Source: Bacteroidales bacterium (GTDB lineage: Bacteria; Bacteroidota; Bacteroidia; Bacteroidales; UBA932). Taken from it: DNA of 46,320 bases. The notes beneath the pieces are model-generated. The model was given only the letters and a program-made list of their open reading frames with translations, had not been told where the DNA came from and searched no databases. A program made the position numbers and the translations under genes. The stretch is taken from positions 1-46,320 of the forward strand of contig JAILNI010000011.1 of assembly GCA_024691765.1 (NCBI GenBank). The letters run 5' to 3'. Positions 29,729-38,405 of the stretch are shown here, piece after piece. How positions within the stretch are numbered: position 1 is the stretch's first letter; every line of letters starts with the position of its first letter.

Positions 29729-30604
29729 ATGGCATTGATTGAATGCAGGGAGGTTTGCAAGTCGTTCGGCCCGAAGGTGGCGCTGGACCATGTGAGCCTC
29801 GGTTTTGAAGAGGGCCGGATTACCGGCCTGCTCGGCCCGAACGGAGCGGGCAAGACAACTCTGATACGCATTATCAACAGGATAACCATTCCCAGCGGAG
29901 GCGAAGTGCTCTTCCGCGGAGCCCCGATCAAGGAGCAGGACGTGGCCAGGATAGGCTACATGCCGGAAGAAAGGGGGCTTTACCGCAAGATGAAGGTAGG
30001 GGAGCAGGCACTGTACCTCGCCCAGCTGAAGGGAATGAGCCGCCCCGAAGCCATCAAGGCCCTGAAGGAATGGTTCGAACGCTTCGGCATCCAGGACTGG
30101 TGGGGAAAGAAGGTGGAGGAACTCTCCAAGGGCATGGCCCAGAAGCTTCAGTTCATCACCACGGTCGTCCATCGTCCGGCCCTTATGATACTGGACGAGC
30201 CCTTCAGCGGCTTCGATCCGGTGAACGCCGATCTCGTCCGCAAGGAGATAATACGCCTTCGCGACGAGGGAGCCACCATCATCCTTTCCACGCACGACAT
30301 GGGCAGCGTGGAGGAACTCTGCAACGACATAGCCCTTATCAACCGCAGCCGCCTGGTGATTTCCGGCGACGTGCAGGACATACGCCGCCGCTACGGCAAC
30401 GACAACGTCGAGATTGAATATACCGACGCCGACGGCCGTCACACCGTGGTGCTGCCGCGAGTGTCCGCCGGAAACGGCACTCTCGAAAGCTTCATCGCCA
30501 AGGGGATTACGGTCAACAGCTACCGTGAACTCATGCCCCGCATGAACGACATATTCATCAGCCTTGTAACCAATTCGGGAGAGGAGGCCCCTGCAGAAGA
30601 ATGA
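29729..30604 (+). CDS. ABC transporter ATP-binding protein (ABC-2 exporter)
   Basis: The 291-residue ATPase has Walker A GPNGAGKTT (about 38-46), Q-loop region IGYMPEERGLYRKMKVGEQ, signature LSKGMAQK (about 134-141, with Lys for the second Gly of LSGGQ), Walker B LMILDEPFSGFDP, and the H-loop STHDM. The C-terminal 60 residues form the extra domain seen in NatA/CcmA-like exporters. I chose ATG 29729 over the GTG at 29723. It overlaps the permease gene by 4 nt (ATGA), so the two form one exporter. The substrate is unknown; candidates are Na+, drugs or peptides, by analogy with NatAB. Confidence 0.9.
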   Translation: MALIECREVCKSFGPKVALDHVSLGFEEGRITGLLGPNGAGKTTLIRIINRITIPSGGEVLFRGAPIKEQDVARIGYMPEERGLYRKMKVGEQALYLAQLKGMSRPEAIKALKEWFERFGIQDWWGKKVEELSKGMAQKLQFITTVVHRPALMILDEPFSGFDPVNADLVRKEIIRLRDEGATIILSTHDMGSVEELCNDIALINRSRLVISGDVQDIRRRYGNDNVEIEYTDADGRHTVVLPRVSAGNGTLESFIAKGITVNSYRELMPRMNDIFISLVTNSGEEAPAEE

Positions 30605-31959
30605 ACCTCAGGACCATTGGCCTTGTGATAGGCCGCGAATACAATACCCGCGTAAGGAAGAAATCGTTCCTTATCCTCACCTTCATTGTTCCCATTCTCT
30701 TTGCCGCAATGTGCTTCCTCCCGAGCATCATCATGCTCAATACCAAGGAGAAGACAAAAGAGGTGGCGGTAGTCGACCGCAGCGGCATAGTGATGCCTTT
30801 CCTCGAGAACGGCCAGGTAGCAAACTGGTACGATTACTCCACGGAGGATCCAGAAGAACTGAAGGGCCGCCTGGATGAACTCGGCAAGGATATCCTGGTG
30901 GTAATCAGTCCGCTGGATTCAGCCAGTTCGGTGAGCGTCGCCACCTACAGCAGCAAACCGGCGGGAGTCGATTTTGCCGACGGGCTTTCACGCAGGGTTT
31001 CCGACGCTGTGGAAGACTATCGCGTCAAGTCCTATGACATTAAGGGACTTCGGGAAATCCTGTCCAATGTGAAGGCGCATGTGAAGGTTCAGGAGTACAC
31101 CCTTGGCCAGGACGGCCGCGAAACCATTTCGGAATCAGGCATTTTCATGGTGGTTTCCATGGTACTGGGGATGCTCATCTACATGTTTGTCGCGATGTTC
31201 AGCGGCATGGTAATGAGTTCCGTCATCGAGGAGAAAAGCTCGCGCGTGGTAGAAGTTCTTGTCTCTTCGGTCAAGAGCATAGACCTCATGTTCGGCAAGA
31301 TCATTGGAGTCGCCCTGGTGGCCCTGACTCAATTCGCCCTCTGGATAGTGCTTACGCTTGCCATTGTGGGAATAGGTGGAGCAGCCTTCGGCCCGAAACT
31401 GATACAGAAGACCCAGGGCTTGGATCAGTCGCAGATGATGGAAATGGCTTCGATGGGTACTGGTTATCATATGGAAGATGCAATCGCGATGATGCAGGAC
31501 AGCGGCCTAAAGACCATCCTGACAACCCTGCAGAATCTGCCATGGGCACAGCTCATCCTGGCCTTCCTGGTGTATTTCATACTCGGCTATCTCCTCTATG
31601 CGTCGATGTTCGCCGCGGTGGGATCGGCAGTCGAGAACGAAGCGGACAGCACTCAACTCCAGCTGCCGATAACCATACCGCTGCTTATAGGTTTCTTCAT
31701 AGCCCTGATGGCGATGAAAAACCCTTACAGCCAGGTTGTCTGGTGGGGGAGCATGATACCCTTCACCTCGCCGATAGTGATGCTGGCCCGCATTCCATAT
31801 GGCGTTCCCGGATGGGAACTCATCCTTTCGATGGCGCTGCTGCTGGTTACGTTCGCCCTTATTGCCTGGGCTTCGGCCAAAGTGTACAGGGCAGGCATAC
31901 TCATCTTCGGAAAGAAATCCACATGGAGCGATCTCTGGAAATGGCTTAAACAGAAATAA
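30601..31959 (+). CDS. ABC-2 family permease (NatB-like)
   Basis: The 452-residue membrane protein has one N-terminal transmembrane helix (about 22-43), a soluble extracytoplasmic domain of roughly 130 residues, and five or six C-terminal helices (about 180-440). The motif VMSSVIEEKSSRVVEVLVSSVKS (about 200-222) is typical of ABC-2 permeases of the YhaP/NatB type. The LMFGKIIGVALVALTQFALW segment follows. It pairs with the ATPase encoded just upstream (4-nt overlap) as a homodimeric exporter. The nucleotidase lipoprotein gene follows after 1 nt, so it is probably co-transcribed. Confidence 0.9.
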   Translation: MNLRTIGLVIGREYNTRVRKKSFLILTFIVPILFAAMCFLPSIIMLNTKEKTKEVAVVDRSGIVMPFLENGQVANWYDYSTEDPEELKGRLDELGKDILVVISPLDSASSVSVATYSSKPAGVDFADGLSRRVSDAVEDYRVKSYDIKGLREILSNVKAHVKVQEYTLGQDGRETISESGIFMVVSMVLGMLIYMFVAMFSGMVMSSVIEEKSSRVVEVLVSSVKSIDLMFGKIIGVALVALTQFALWIVLTLAIVGIGGAAFGPKLIQKTQGLDQSQMMEMASMGTGYHMEDAIAMMQDSGLKTILTTLQNLPWAQLILAFLVYFILGYLLYASMFAAVGSAVENEADSTQLQLPITIPLLIGFFIALMAMKNPYSQVVWWGSMIPFTSPIVMLARIPYGVPGWELILSMALLLVTFALIAWASAKVYRAGILIFGKKSTWSDLWKWLKQK

Positions 31960-31960
31960 T

Positions 31961-33601
31961 ATGAGTATTTCACGTTTTCTCCTTCCCCTGCTGTTCCTTG
32001 CAGCGGCATGTACTTCGAACGCGCCCAAGGCGTTTTACTGGGAACGTTTCGAAATGGACGGTCATCGTACCGGAGTGGCGGTGCCGGCCGCAGACAATGC
32101 CGCCGAGGCCATAGGAGAGGTGTCAGGCAAGGCTTACAATGCTCCCAACGGAAAGATCTTCCGAGGCGGATGTATTCACGGCGTGGCTTCGCTGCTGCTT
32201 GACGTGCAGCCCGACATGGCAGCACTGAAGGAAGTAGTCGCATATTCCCCGGACGGCCTTGGCAAATACCAGCCGGAAAGTCCTCTCAGCAACTTCATCT
32301 CGGACCATCTTTTCGAAGGTGCGGAAAGGATCACCGGCCGCAAGGTGGACGTCGCCCTCTGTAATTTCGGCGGGATACGCTGCGAGATACCGGCAGGCAA
32401 CGTGCTGCTCGACGACATAGTAAGCATGCTTCCTTTCGACAACTATGTGACATGGCTGTCAGTTCCCGGAAGCGAACTACGCAAGGTCTTTGTCCAGATG
32501 GGGAAGAAACTCCTGTGTGTCTCGGGAGCTGAGCTGGTCTATTCCGACGGAAAGCTGGTGTCGGCTAAGATCGGCGGCAAGCCTCTTGACGACCGGCGTC
32601 TGTACGGCCTCGCCACCATAGACTTCCTCGTAGACGGCGGCGACGGATTCAAGCTCGCCCGCGGGGCCAAGGATATGGTGATCAGCGATGTCCGTATCGG
32701 CGACCTGATTCTGGAAGACATACGCGCAATAAGCGCGGCCGGAAAGGACCTCAGCTATGGCACTGACGGCCGCGTCTGCATGAATAAGAAAGCCGGCTCT
32801 GAAGTGGCCAAGGATTCCCCGGAACCGGTTCAGGAGGCGGCTCCGGCCCCGTCCGGCAAACCGAAGCTGGTGATAATGCACTGCAACGACACGCATTCCC
32901 ACTTCGATCCCTTCCCGACCGGAAAAGGAATGAGGGGCGGTATCATCGAACGGGCCGCGTTTGCCGACAGTATACGCCACAAGTACCCGGCCCGCAAGGT
33001 CCTGTTCCTGCATGCCGGCGACTTCAATCAGGGAACATCCTATTACAGCCATCTGCGCGGCTCGCTCGAGCCCAAGATGATAAATGCCATGGGCTATGAC
33101 TGCATAACCCTGGGCAATCACGAACTCGACAACGGCATAGAGGACCTGGCTGACAGGCTTTCAAAGATTTCATGCCCCATCGTCTGCGCGAACTGCGAAT
33201 TCCCCGATACCCTCCAGCGCTTAGTAACTCCCTATACCATACTGAAAAGGGGAGGGATGAAGATAGGAATAATAGGAATGGAATCCGACATAGCTACTAT
33301 GGTGGCGGCTCCCATTGCACAGCGTATCGTCCAGCACGACAATTCGCAGACCCTCATGAAATGGGCTCCCTATCTAAAGGAAGAGAAGGGCTGCGACATG
33401 GTAATCCTGCTCAGCCATCTGGGATACGACGAAGACCAGGCCGTCATACAGAATGCCCGCTGCATCGACCTGGTGATAGGCGGCCACACCCACACTTTCG
33501 TGAAGGATTTCGTCTATTCTATGGATTTGGACGGCAAACTGGTGCCGATAATCACAGACGGCTGCTGGGGAGCTGAAATGGGCCTGGTGAAGGTCTATTA
33601 A
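31961..33601 (+). CDS. 5'-nucleotidase-like lipoprotein with permuted domain order
   Basis: The 546-residue protein has a lipoprotein signal ending LAAAC (Cys near residue 16). The 5'-nucleotidase substrate-binding domain comes first (about 25-275), with NFGGIRCEIP and VDGGDGFKL. A linker rich in Pro, Ala and Glu (about 283-300) follows. The calcineurin-like metallophosphoesterase domain is C-terminal (about 302-546): HCNDTHSHFDP, LHAGDFNQG, TLGNHELDNG, LLSHLGYDED and GGHTHTF supply all metal ligands. UshA-type enzymes have the opposite order. In Bacteroides the two parts often occur as neighbouring genes, so this looks like a fusion. Periplasmic nucleotide hydrolysis is the likely role. I chose ATG 31961, directly after the permease stop, because it gives the lipoprotein signal. 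Confidence 0.9.
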   Translation: MSISRFLLPLLFLAAACTSNAPKAFYWERFEMDGHRTGVAVPAADNAAEAIGEVSGKAYNAPNGKIFRGGCIHGVASLLLDVQPDMAALKEVVAYSPDGLGKYQPESPLSNFISDHLFEGAERITGRKVDVALCNFGGIRCEIPAGNVLLDDIVSMLPFDNYVTWLSVPGSELRKVFVQMGKKLLCVSGAELVYSDGKLVSAKIGGKPLDDRRLYGLATIDFLVDGGDGFKLARGAKDMVISDVRIGDLILEDIRAISAAGKDLSYGTDGRVCMNKKAGSEVAKDSPEPVQEAAPAPSGKPKLVIMHCNDTHSHFDPFPTGKGMRGGIIERAAFADSIRHKYPARKVLFLHAGDFNQGTSYYSHLRGSLEPKMINAMGYDCITLGNHELDNGIEDLADRLSKISCPIVCANCEFPDTLQRLVTPYTILKRGGMKIGIIGMESDIATMVAAPIAQRIVQHDNSQTLMKWAPYLKEEKGCDMVILLSHLGYDEDQAVIQNARCIDLVIGGHTHTFVKDFVYSMDLDGKLVPIITDGCWGAEMGLVKVY

Positions 33602-34464
33602 AGCACGTTCATGGACTGCTCGCGGATTTTCTCGAGCTCGTCCTTCATCTTTACCACCGACTTCTGGATGGCGGAATTGTTCGCCTTGGAGCCGGTGGTA
33701 TTGATTTCGCGCCCCATCTCCTGGATGATGAAACCCAGTTTGCGGCCCGGACAAGGCTCGGAATCGAGTGTCTCCATGAAATACTTGCAGTGCTGGCGCA
33801 AACGGACCTTTTCCTCGTTGATGTCGAGTTTCTGGAGGTAAAAGACCATTTCCTGCTCGAAGCGCTCCGGGTCCAGCTTGATGGAGGCATCTGCCGCGGC
33901 TTTGAGTATTGAAGCGCGGGCGGCCTCAAGCCTTTCGGCCTCATGCGATTCCACCTCGTTTTCAAGTTCGAGTATCTTGCTTATGCGCGAGGAAATGTCG
34001 CTGTAAAGGGCCCTGCCTTCTTTATCACGGTATGCGTTAACTGCTTCGAGAGCCTCGTGAAGGGCTTTGGCAACAAGAGGCCAGGAGCCTTCATCAACCA
34101 CGTCGGCCTTCTTGTTGTCCAGTATGTCCGGCATACGGAGCACGGCAGCGAGGATTTCGTCGGACACCTCGGCGCGCCCCTGGATCTTTGCGATTTGCTC
34201 GCAGTAACTCTTTACAGCTAAAGCATTTATTGTTCCGGTGGAGGCAGCTTCCGACGCTTCGAACGAAAGATAAACATCGATGGTTCCGCGCACGAGGGAA
34301 TCCGCTATCGTTTGCCTTGCCTCAAGCTCCCGGTCCTTGGGAAGAAGAGAACTTTTGATACTGATGTCGGCGTTCTTGCCGTTGAGGGTACGGATCTCGA
34401 TTGTGAGTTTTCCGGAAGGGAGGAAGGCCTCTCCCTTGCCGTAGCCGGTCATGGATTTTATCAT
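33598..34464 (-). CDS. YicC-family endoribonuclease
   Basis: The 288-residue protein matches YicC: the N-terminal MIKSMTGYGKGE signature, IEIRTLNGKNADISIKSS near residue 24, and a C-terminal DUF1732 region with DINEEKVRLRQHCKYFME, GRKLGFIIQEMGREINTTGSK and the final KDELEKIREQSMNVL. E. coli YicC is a stress-linked endoribonuclease. I chose ATG 34464 because it starts the signature; an upstream in-frame extension has random composition. A TAACTTCG box ends 8 nt before it. The 3' end overlaps the nucleotidase stop codon by 4 nt (convergent). Confidence 0.92.
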   Translation of the reverse strand: MIKSMTGYGKGEAFLPSGKLTIEIRTLNGKNADISIKSSLLPKDRELEARQTIADSLVRGTIDVYLSFEASEAASTGTINALAVKSYCEQIAKIQGRAEVSDEILAAVLRMPDILDNKKADVVDEGSWPLVAKALHEALEAVNAYRDKEGRALYSDISSRISKILELENEVESHEAERLEAARASILKAAADASIKLDPERFEQEMVFYLQKLDINEEKVRLRQHCKYFMETLDSEPCPGRKLGFIIQEMGREINTTGSKANNSAIQKSVVKMKDELEKIREQSMNVL

Positions 34465-34472
34465 ATCGCTTG

Positions 34473-34510
34473 CGAAGTTACTAAAAATCGCGAAAATATT
34501 CTTAAATTTG
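34473..34510. promoter_or_regulatory. Divergent boxes for yicC (minus) and glnS (plus)
   Basis: On the minus strand 34480-34473 reads TAACTTCG, 8 nt from the yicC ATG. It is the same one-off variant found before the polyprenol transferase at 20076-20083. On the plus strand 34503-34510 reads TAAATTTG, a consensus box 18 nt before the glnS ATG. Confidence 0.6.
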
Positions 34511-34528
34511 TGAGTTAAACCGAGCCTT

Positions 34529-36184
34529 ATGGAAGAAGAAAAGAAGTCCCTCAATTTCCTTGAAGAAATAATCGAAGAAGACCTGCGCACCGGCAAGGTG
34601 GACAGAATACTTACCCGCTTCCCCCCGGAGCCAAACGGCTACCTGCATCTGGGCCATGCCAAGAGCCTCTGCATCAATTTCGGCCTTGCTCAGAAGTACG
34701 GCGGCAAAACCAATCTCCGCTACGACGACACGAATCCCACCAAGGAGGACACCGAATACGTGGATGCCATCAAGGAAGACATCAAGTGGCTCGGCTTCAA
34801 GTGGGAAAAGGAACTCTACGCTTCCGACTACTTCGACCAGCTCTACGAGTGGGCTGAAAAGATGATTGTCGAAGGGCTTGCTTACGTTGACGACCAGACC
34901 CAGGAGGAGATTTCGGCAGGCCGCGGCACCGTGGAAACGCCCGGCAAGGAGAGTCCGTGGCGCAACCGCACACCGGAGGAGAATCTCAGGATTTTCCGCG
35001 AAATGCGCGACGGCAAATACGCCGACGGGGAGAAGGTGCTGCGGGCAAAGATAGACATGGCGTCTCCCAACATGATGTTCCGTGATCCCATCATGTACCG
35101 CATCAAGCACGCCAGCCATCACCGCACAGGCGACAAGTGGTGCATCTACCCGATGTACGACTTCACCCATGGCCAGAGCGATTCCATAGAGCATATCACC
35201 CACAGCATATGCACGCTCGAGTTCGACGTGCACCGTCCCCTTTACGACTGGTACATAAAGACCCTGGGCATTTATCCGAGCCATCAGTACGAGTTCGCCC
35301 GCCTGAACCTCACCTATACCCTCATGAGCAAACGCAAGCTCCTGGAACTCGTCCAGAAGGGTATAGTCTCCGGTTGGGACGATCCGCGCATGCCCACGCT
35401 CTGCGGAGTGCGCCGCCGCGGCTATACTCCAGAGGCCCTCAAGATGTTCTGCGACAAGATAGGCGTAAGCAAGCGCGACCAACTCATGGATATCCAGCTC
35501 CTCGAGTGGTGCGTACGCCAGGACCTGAATGCACGCAGCAACCGCTACATGGTGGTCCAGGATCCGCTCAAGCTCACCATCACCAACTGGCCCGCAGGCA
35601 AGGTGGAATGGTTCGACTGTCCGCTTAATCCCGCGGAACCCGAAGGCGCCTGCCGCAAGGCTCCGTTCACCGGAGAACTCTACATCGAAAGGGCCGACTT
35701 CATGGAGGACGCCCCGAACAAGTTCTTCCGTCTCAAACCGGGCGGCGAAGTGCGTCTCAAGTATACTTACATCATCAAATGCGAGGAGGTCATAAAGGAC
35801 GCCGAAGGCAATATATCGGAACTCCGCTGCACTTACGATCCGTCCACCCGTCCGGGCGGGGGAGAGTGGCGCAGCGTCAAGGGTACCATCCACTGGGTGT
35901 CCGCGGAGCATGCGAAGAAGATTACGCTCCGCAATTACGACCGTCTCTTCACCCTTGCCGACATGAGCCAGGTGCCTGAAGACAAGGACTACAAGGACTT
36001 CCTGAATCCCGAGTCGCTCACCATCGGCTGCGGCCTGGCCGAACCGGCGCTCCTGGAAGACGCTTCCGGCATTGCGGTACAGTTCGAGCGTACCGGCTAC
36101 TACGTCAAGGATGCCGACAGCACTCCCGAAGAGCCGATTTTCAACAAAACCGTCTCCCTGAAAGACTCCTATAAACCTGAATAG
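34529..36184 (+). CDS. glnS: Glutaminyl-tRNA synthetase
   Basis: The 551-residue class I synthetase has FPPEPNGYLHLGHAKSLCIN (about 31-50) with the HIGH-type HLGH, YDDTNPTKEDTEYVDAI, MYDFTHGQSDSIEHITHSIC (about 209-228), and the KMSKS-like LMSKRKLLELV (about 267-277). A C-terminal beta-barrel anticodon-binding region follows (about 340-551). These features separate it from GltX, so this organism charges tRNA-Gln directly. Length matches the bacterial family. Its own TAAATTTG promoter sits upstream, divergent from yicC. Confidence 0.97.
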   Translation: MEEEKKSLNFLEEIIEEDLRTGKVDRILTRFPPEPNGYLHLGHAKSLCINFGLAQKYGGKTNLRYDDTNPTKEDTEYVDAIKEDIKWLGFKWEKELYASDYFDQLYEWAEKMIVEGLAYVDDQTQEEISAGRGTVETPGKESPWRNRTPEENLRIFREMRDGKYADGEKVLRAKIDMASPNMMFRDPIMYRIKHASHHRTGDKWCIYPMYDFTHGQSDSIEHITHSICTLEFDVHRPLYDWYIKTLGIYPSHQYEFARLNLTYTLMSKRKLLELVQKGIVSGWDDPRMPTLCGVRRRGYTPEALKMFCDKIGVSKRDQLMDIQLLEWCVRQDLNARSNRYMVVQDPLKLTITNWPAGKVEWFDCPLNPAEPEGACRKAPFTGELYIERADFMEDAPNKFFRLKPGGEVRLKYTYIIKCEEVIKDAEGNISELRCTYDPSTRPGGGEWRSVKGTIHWVSAEHAKKITLRNYDRLFTLADMSQVPEDKDYKDFLNPESLTIGCGLAEPALLEDASGIAVQFERTGYYVKDADSTPEEPIFNKTVSLKDSYKPE

Positions 36185-36192
36185 CGGTAACA

Positions 36193-36353
36193 GCCGTCAG
36201 GAACTAACCCCCTGCGGGACTATCCACCCCCGGACAGGGGCAGGTGGATGGGGCCCGACGGAGACAAGTGGCTTCAGGCCACGCCGGAAACGTTGGGAGG
36301 GGCCGGAGTGAGTGAAGCGAACGGAGTTCCGCAGGGGGTAGATTCCTGACGGC
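36193..36353. repeat. 161-bp folded palindromic element
   Basis: GCCGTCAGGAA (36193-36203) pairs with TTCCTGACGGC (36343-36353), and ACCCCCTGCGG (36207-36217) pairs with CCGCAGGGGGT (36329-36339), giving 22 bp around a 3x3 internal loop. Inside are hairpins ATCCACC/GGTGGAT (36222-36249) and GTGGC/GCCAC (36268-36282), the latter nested in CCCGACG/CGTTGGG (36254-36297). It fills the gap between glnS and the ROK gene. It could be a mobile palindromic repeat, an RNA, or a bidirectional terminator. Confidence 0.8.
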
Positions 36354-36359
36354 AAAGCG

Positions 36360-37526
36360 CTACAGCAGGTTGAGAACCTTGGCGCGGGAGAGAAGGCAGT
36401 CGCCCTTGGCGGCCGCGCTGCGCCCGAGTCTGCTGAACTGGATCTTGGTGTCGGCAGACACCTTGCTGAGCGAGAGCTTGTTGACGGCGGCGCGTATGGG
36501 GAGCATCAGGTAGTCGCGCCCGACGATGAGGCGTCCGCCGATCACTACGAGACCGGGATTGAACACGTTGATAAGGCCGGCTATGCCGCGGCCGAGCGTC
36601 TCTCCTATCTGGCCTATGCCTTCGATGGCAAGCACATCCTCGTTCTCTACGGCGTCCAGTACGTTCTGGAGGCTGATGTCGCCGACCTCCTTGTAAATCT
36701 GCCATAGCGAAGAGCGGCGTCCTTCCTTGAGGCGTTCCTTGATCCAGCGGGTGAGGGCAGAACCGGAGGCGCCGGTCTCGAGGCAGCCAATCTTGCCGCA
36801 GCGGCAGATTATGTCGTTGTCGAGCATGGGGAAGTGGCCGATTTCGCCTGAGAAACCGGATTTGCCGTAGTAAAGGTGGCCGTCCACTATGATGCCCATT
36901 CCGAGACCCCAGCTGAGGTTGATGAATATCATGTCTTCGTCGGCCTTGTTTCCGAGAGACATGTACTCGCCGTAGGTCATCGCGCGGGAGTCGTTCTCTA
37001 TGTTGACGGGAGCTTCAAGTTCGCGCTGGAAGATGTCTCCCAGGGGGATATCGTCGGATACGAAATACGAGAGGCTGAAGCCCTTTTCGGGATTCACGCG
37101 GCCGGTCAGGCTGATTCCCACTCCGAGAATCTTGGACCAGTCTATGCCGGAGGCTGAAACCTGCTGGCGTATCTGGCGGCACATAACGCGGAAACTGTCG
37201 GCGTTGGCTTCGAGCACGAAGGGGATGTCCTGGATGTAGAAGCGTATCTCGCCCTTGAAATCCGAAATCGCTATGTGGAAGTGCTGGCGCGCAATGTCCA
37301 CTCCTACGAAATAGCCGGCATCAGGATTGAGACCGTAGGTGTTGGGACGGCGTCCTCCGCTGGTGCCCACCTTTCCGCAATCCTGAAGGAAACCGTCTTC
37401 TATGAGATTGGAGACAATTTTGGTCGCAGTGGGTACGCTTATGCCAAGATTCCTGCTGAAATCGGCTATGCTGCATGCTCCGTTGCGTATGCACTGCTTG
37501 ATTATACCCTTCTGCTCGTCGGTCAT
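36360..37526 (-). CDS. ROK-family transcriptional regulator
   Basis: The 388-residue protein has an N-terminal winged helix (about 1-65: ACSIADFSRNLGISVPTATK and VGTSGGRRPNTYGLNPD) followed by the ROK sugar-kinase fold: FVGVDIARQHFHIAI, NLSWGLGMGIIVDG, GKSGFSGEIGHFP and the zinc motif CRCGKIGCLET (about 241-251). NPGLVVIGG lies near the end. Proteins of this layout (NagC/XylR/Mlc) repress sugar genes and respond to a sugar or its phosphate. No sugar operon is adjacent, so the target is unknown. TAATTTTG at 37553-37546 (minus) is its promoter box. Confidence 0.92.
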   Translation of the reverse strand: MTDEQKGIIKQCIRNGACSIADFSRNLGISVPTATKIVSNLIEDGFLQDCGKVGTSGGRRPNTYGLNPDAGYFVGVDIARQHFHIAISDFKGEIRFYIQDIPFVLEANADSFRVMCRQIRQQVSASGIDWSKILGVGISLTGRVNPEKGFSLSYFVSDDIPLGDIFQRELEAPVNIENDSRAMTYGEYMSLGNKADEDMIFINLSWGLGMGIIVDGHLYYGKSGFSGEIGHFPMLDNDIICRCGKIGCLETGASGSALTRWIKERLKEGRRSSLWQIYKEVGDISLQNVLDAVENEDVLAIEGIGQIGETLGRGIAGLINVFNPGLVVIGGRLIVGRDYLMLPIRAAVNKLSLSKVSADTKIQFSRLGRSAAAKGDCLLSRAKVLNLL

Positions 37527-37545
37527 AGTGTACGTGGTTTGCTTA

Positions 37546-37573
37546 CAAAATTAAGAAATTATTACTATATTTG
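37546..37573. promoter_or_regulatory. Divergent promoter boxes for ROK gene and sensor/trkH operon
   Basis: The minus strand at 37553-37546 reads TAATTTTG, 19 nt from the ROK start. The plus strand at 37566-37573 reads TATATTTG, 25 nt from the ATG at 37599. The surrounding region is AT-rich. Confidence 0.68.
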
Positions 37574-37598
37574 TATGTTTTAATGAAAAATTTTAAAA

Positions 37599-38405
37599 AT
37601 GAAGTTTAACCTGCGTACGAAACTGAGCCTCAGCTTGAGCCTGATAGGTATAGTCCTGCTCGTTTCCAGCATCATCTCCGTGATGGAATACAGGAGCATG
37701 AGTTCGTACGTATCGGACATGATAGCCGAGAATATCCACAGTGTAAACGTAGCCCAGAAGCTGGCGGATCAGGCGAACGAATACAATCTTGCAATACTCG
37801 CTCTTGTCGGCGAGGAGAGTTCGGTGGTTCTGCCGGACTTCGACAAGGCCGCTTTCACCGCCCGCTGCGACAGCCTGCGCGCTTCGCTTTCCTCCAACGG
37901 AATCATGCCCCTCGCAGATTCTGTAGAGTATGCGTATTCCGCTTACATGCTTACGAGTTTCGAGCTCCAGGATGTAATAGCGTCTGATTTCATAGACACG
38001 AGGTCGTGGTATTTCGAGCGCCTGCAGCCGCGCTACAGGAGGCTGAGGTCCGACATAGCGAAACTCACCGAAGCCATTTATGTCGACCTTGAGGACAACT
38101 CCCGCACCTTCGAGAGCACTTTCTACCGCAGCATCATTCCCGGAATCGTTGCCGTTGGAGTCGGTCTGCTCCTGCTTCTGATGCTGCTCTTCTTCATGAC
38201 GGTCTACTACGTTACTCCCATATACCGTATGCTGGATTCCCTCAGGCTCTACAGGTCGCACGGAACTCCTTTCAGCTACGATTTCCCCGGGAACGACCAG
38301 CTTCACTGCCTGAATGAGGAGATTTCAGAGCTCGCTTCGGAAAACGGCATTCTGCGCAAGCGCATATCTGCGATGAGGCGCAACAGCGAAAACTCAGAGA
38401 AATGA
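37599..38405 (+). CDS. Sensor-like membrane protein lacking an output domain
   Basis: The 268-residue protein starts with a transmembrane helix (about 9-28, LSLSLSLIGIVLLVSSIISV), then a helical periplasmic domain of about 155 residues resembling the four-helix bundle of chemoreceptors and histidine kinases. A second transmembrane helix follows (about 184-206), then a HAMP-like segment (VTPIYRMLDSLRLYR) and a short coiled coil ending at residue 268. No histidine kinase, cyclase or methyl-accepting domain follows. The stop overlaps the trkH start by 4 nt (ATGA), so they are translated together. It may sense the envelope state and regulate TrkH, or may be a kinase remnant. Confidence 0.75.
   Translation: MKFNLRTKLSLSLSLIGIVLLVSSIISVMEYRSMSSYVSDMIAENIHSVNVAQKLADQANEYNLAILALVGEESSVVLPDFDKAAFTARCDSLRASLSSNGIMPLADSVEYAYSAYMLTSFELQDVIASDFIDTRSWYFERLQPRYRRLRSDIAKLTEAIYVDLEDNSRTFESTFYRSIIPGIVAVGVGLLLLLMLLFFMTVYYVTPIYRMLDSLRLYRSHGTPFSYDFPGNDQLHCLNEEISELASENGILRKRISAMRRNSENSEK

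Noticed and set aside
34502..35911. 469-codon minus-strand frame opposite glnS
   Set aside because: Shadow of glnS; no family match and no start signal.
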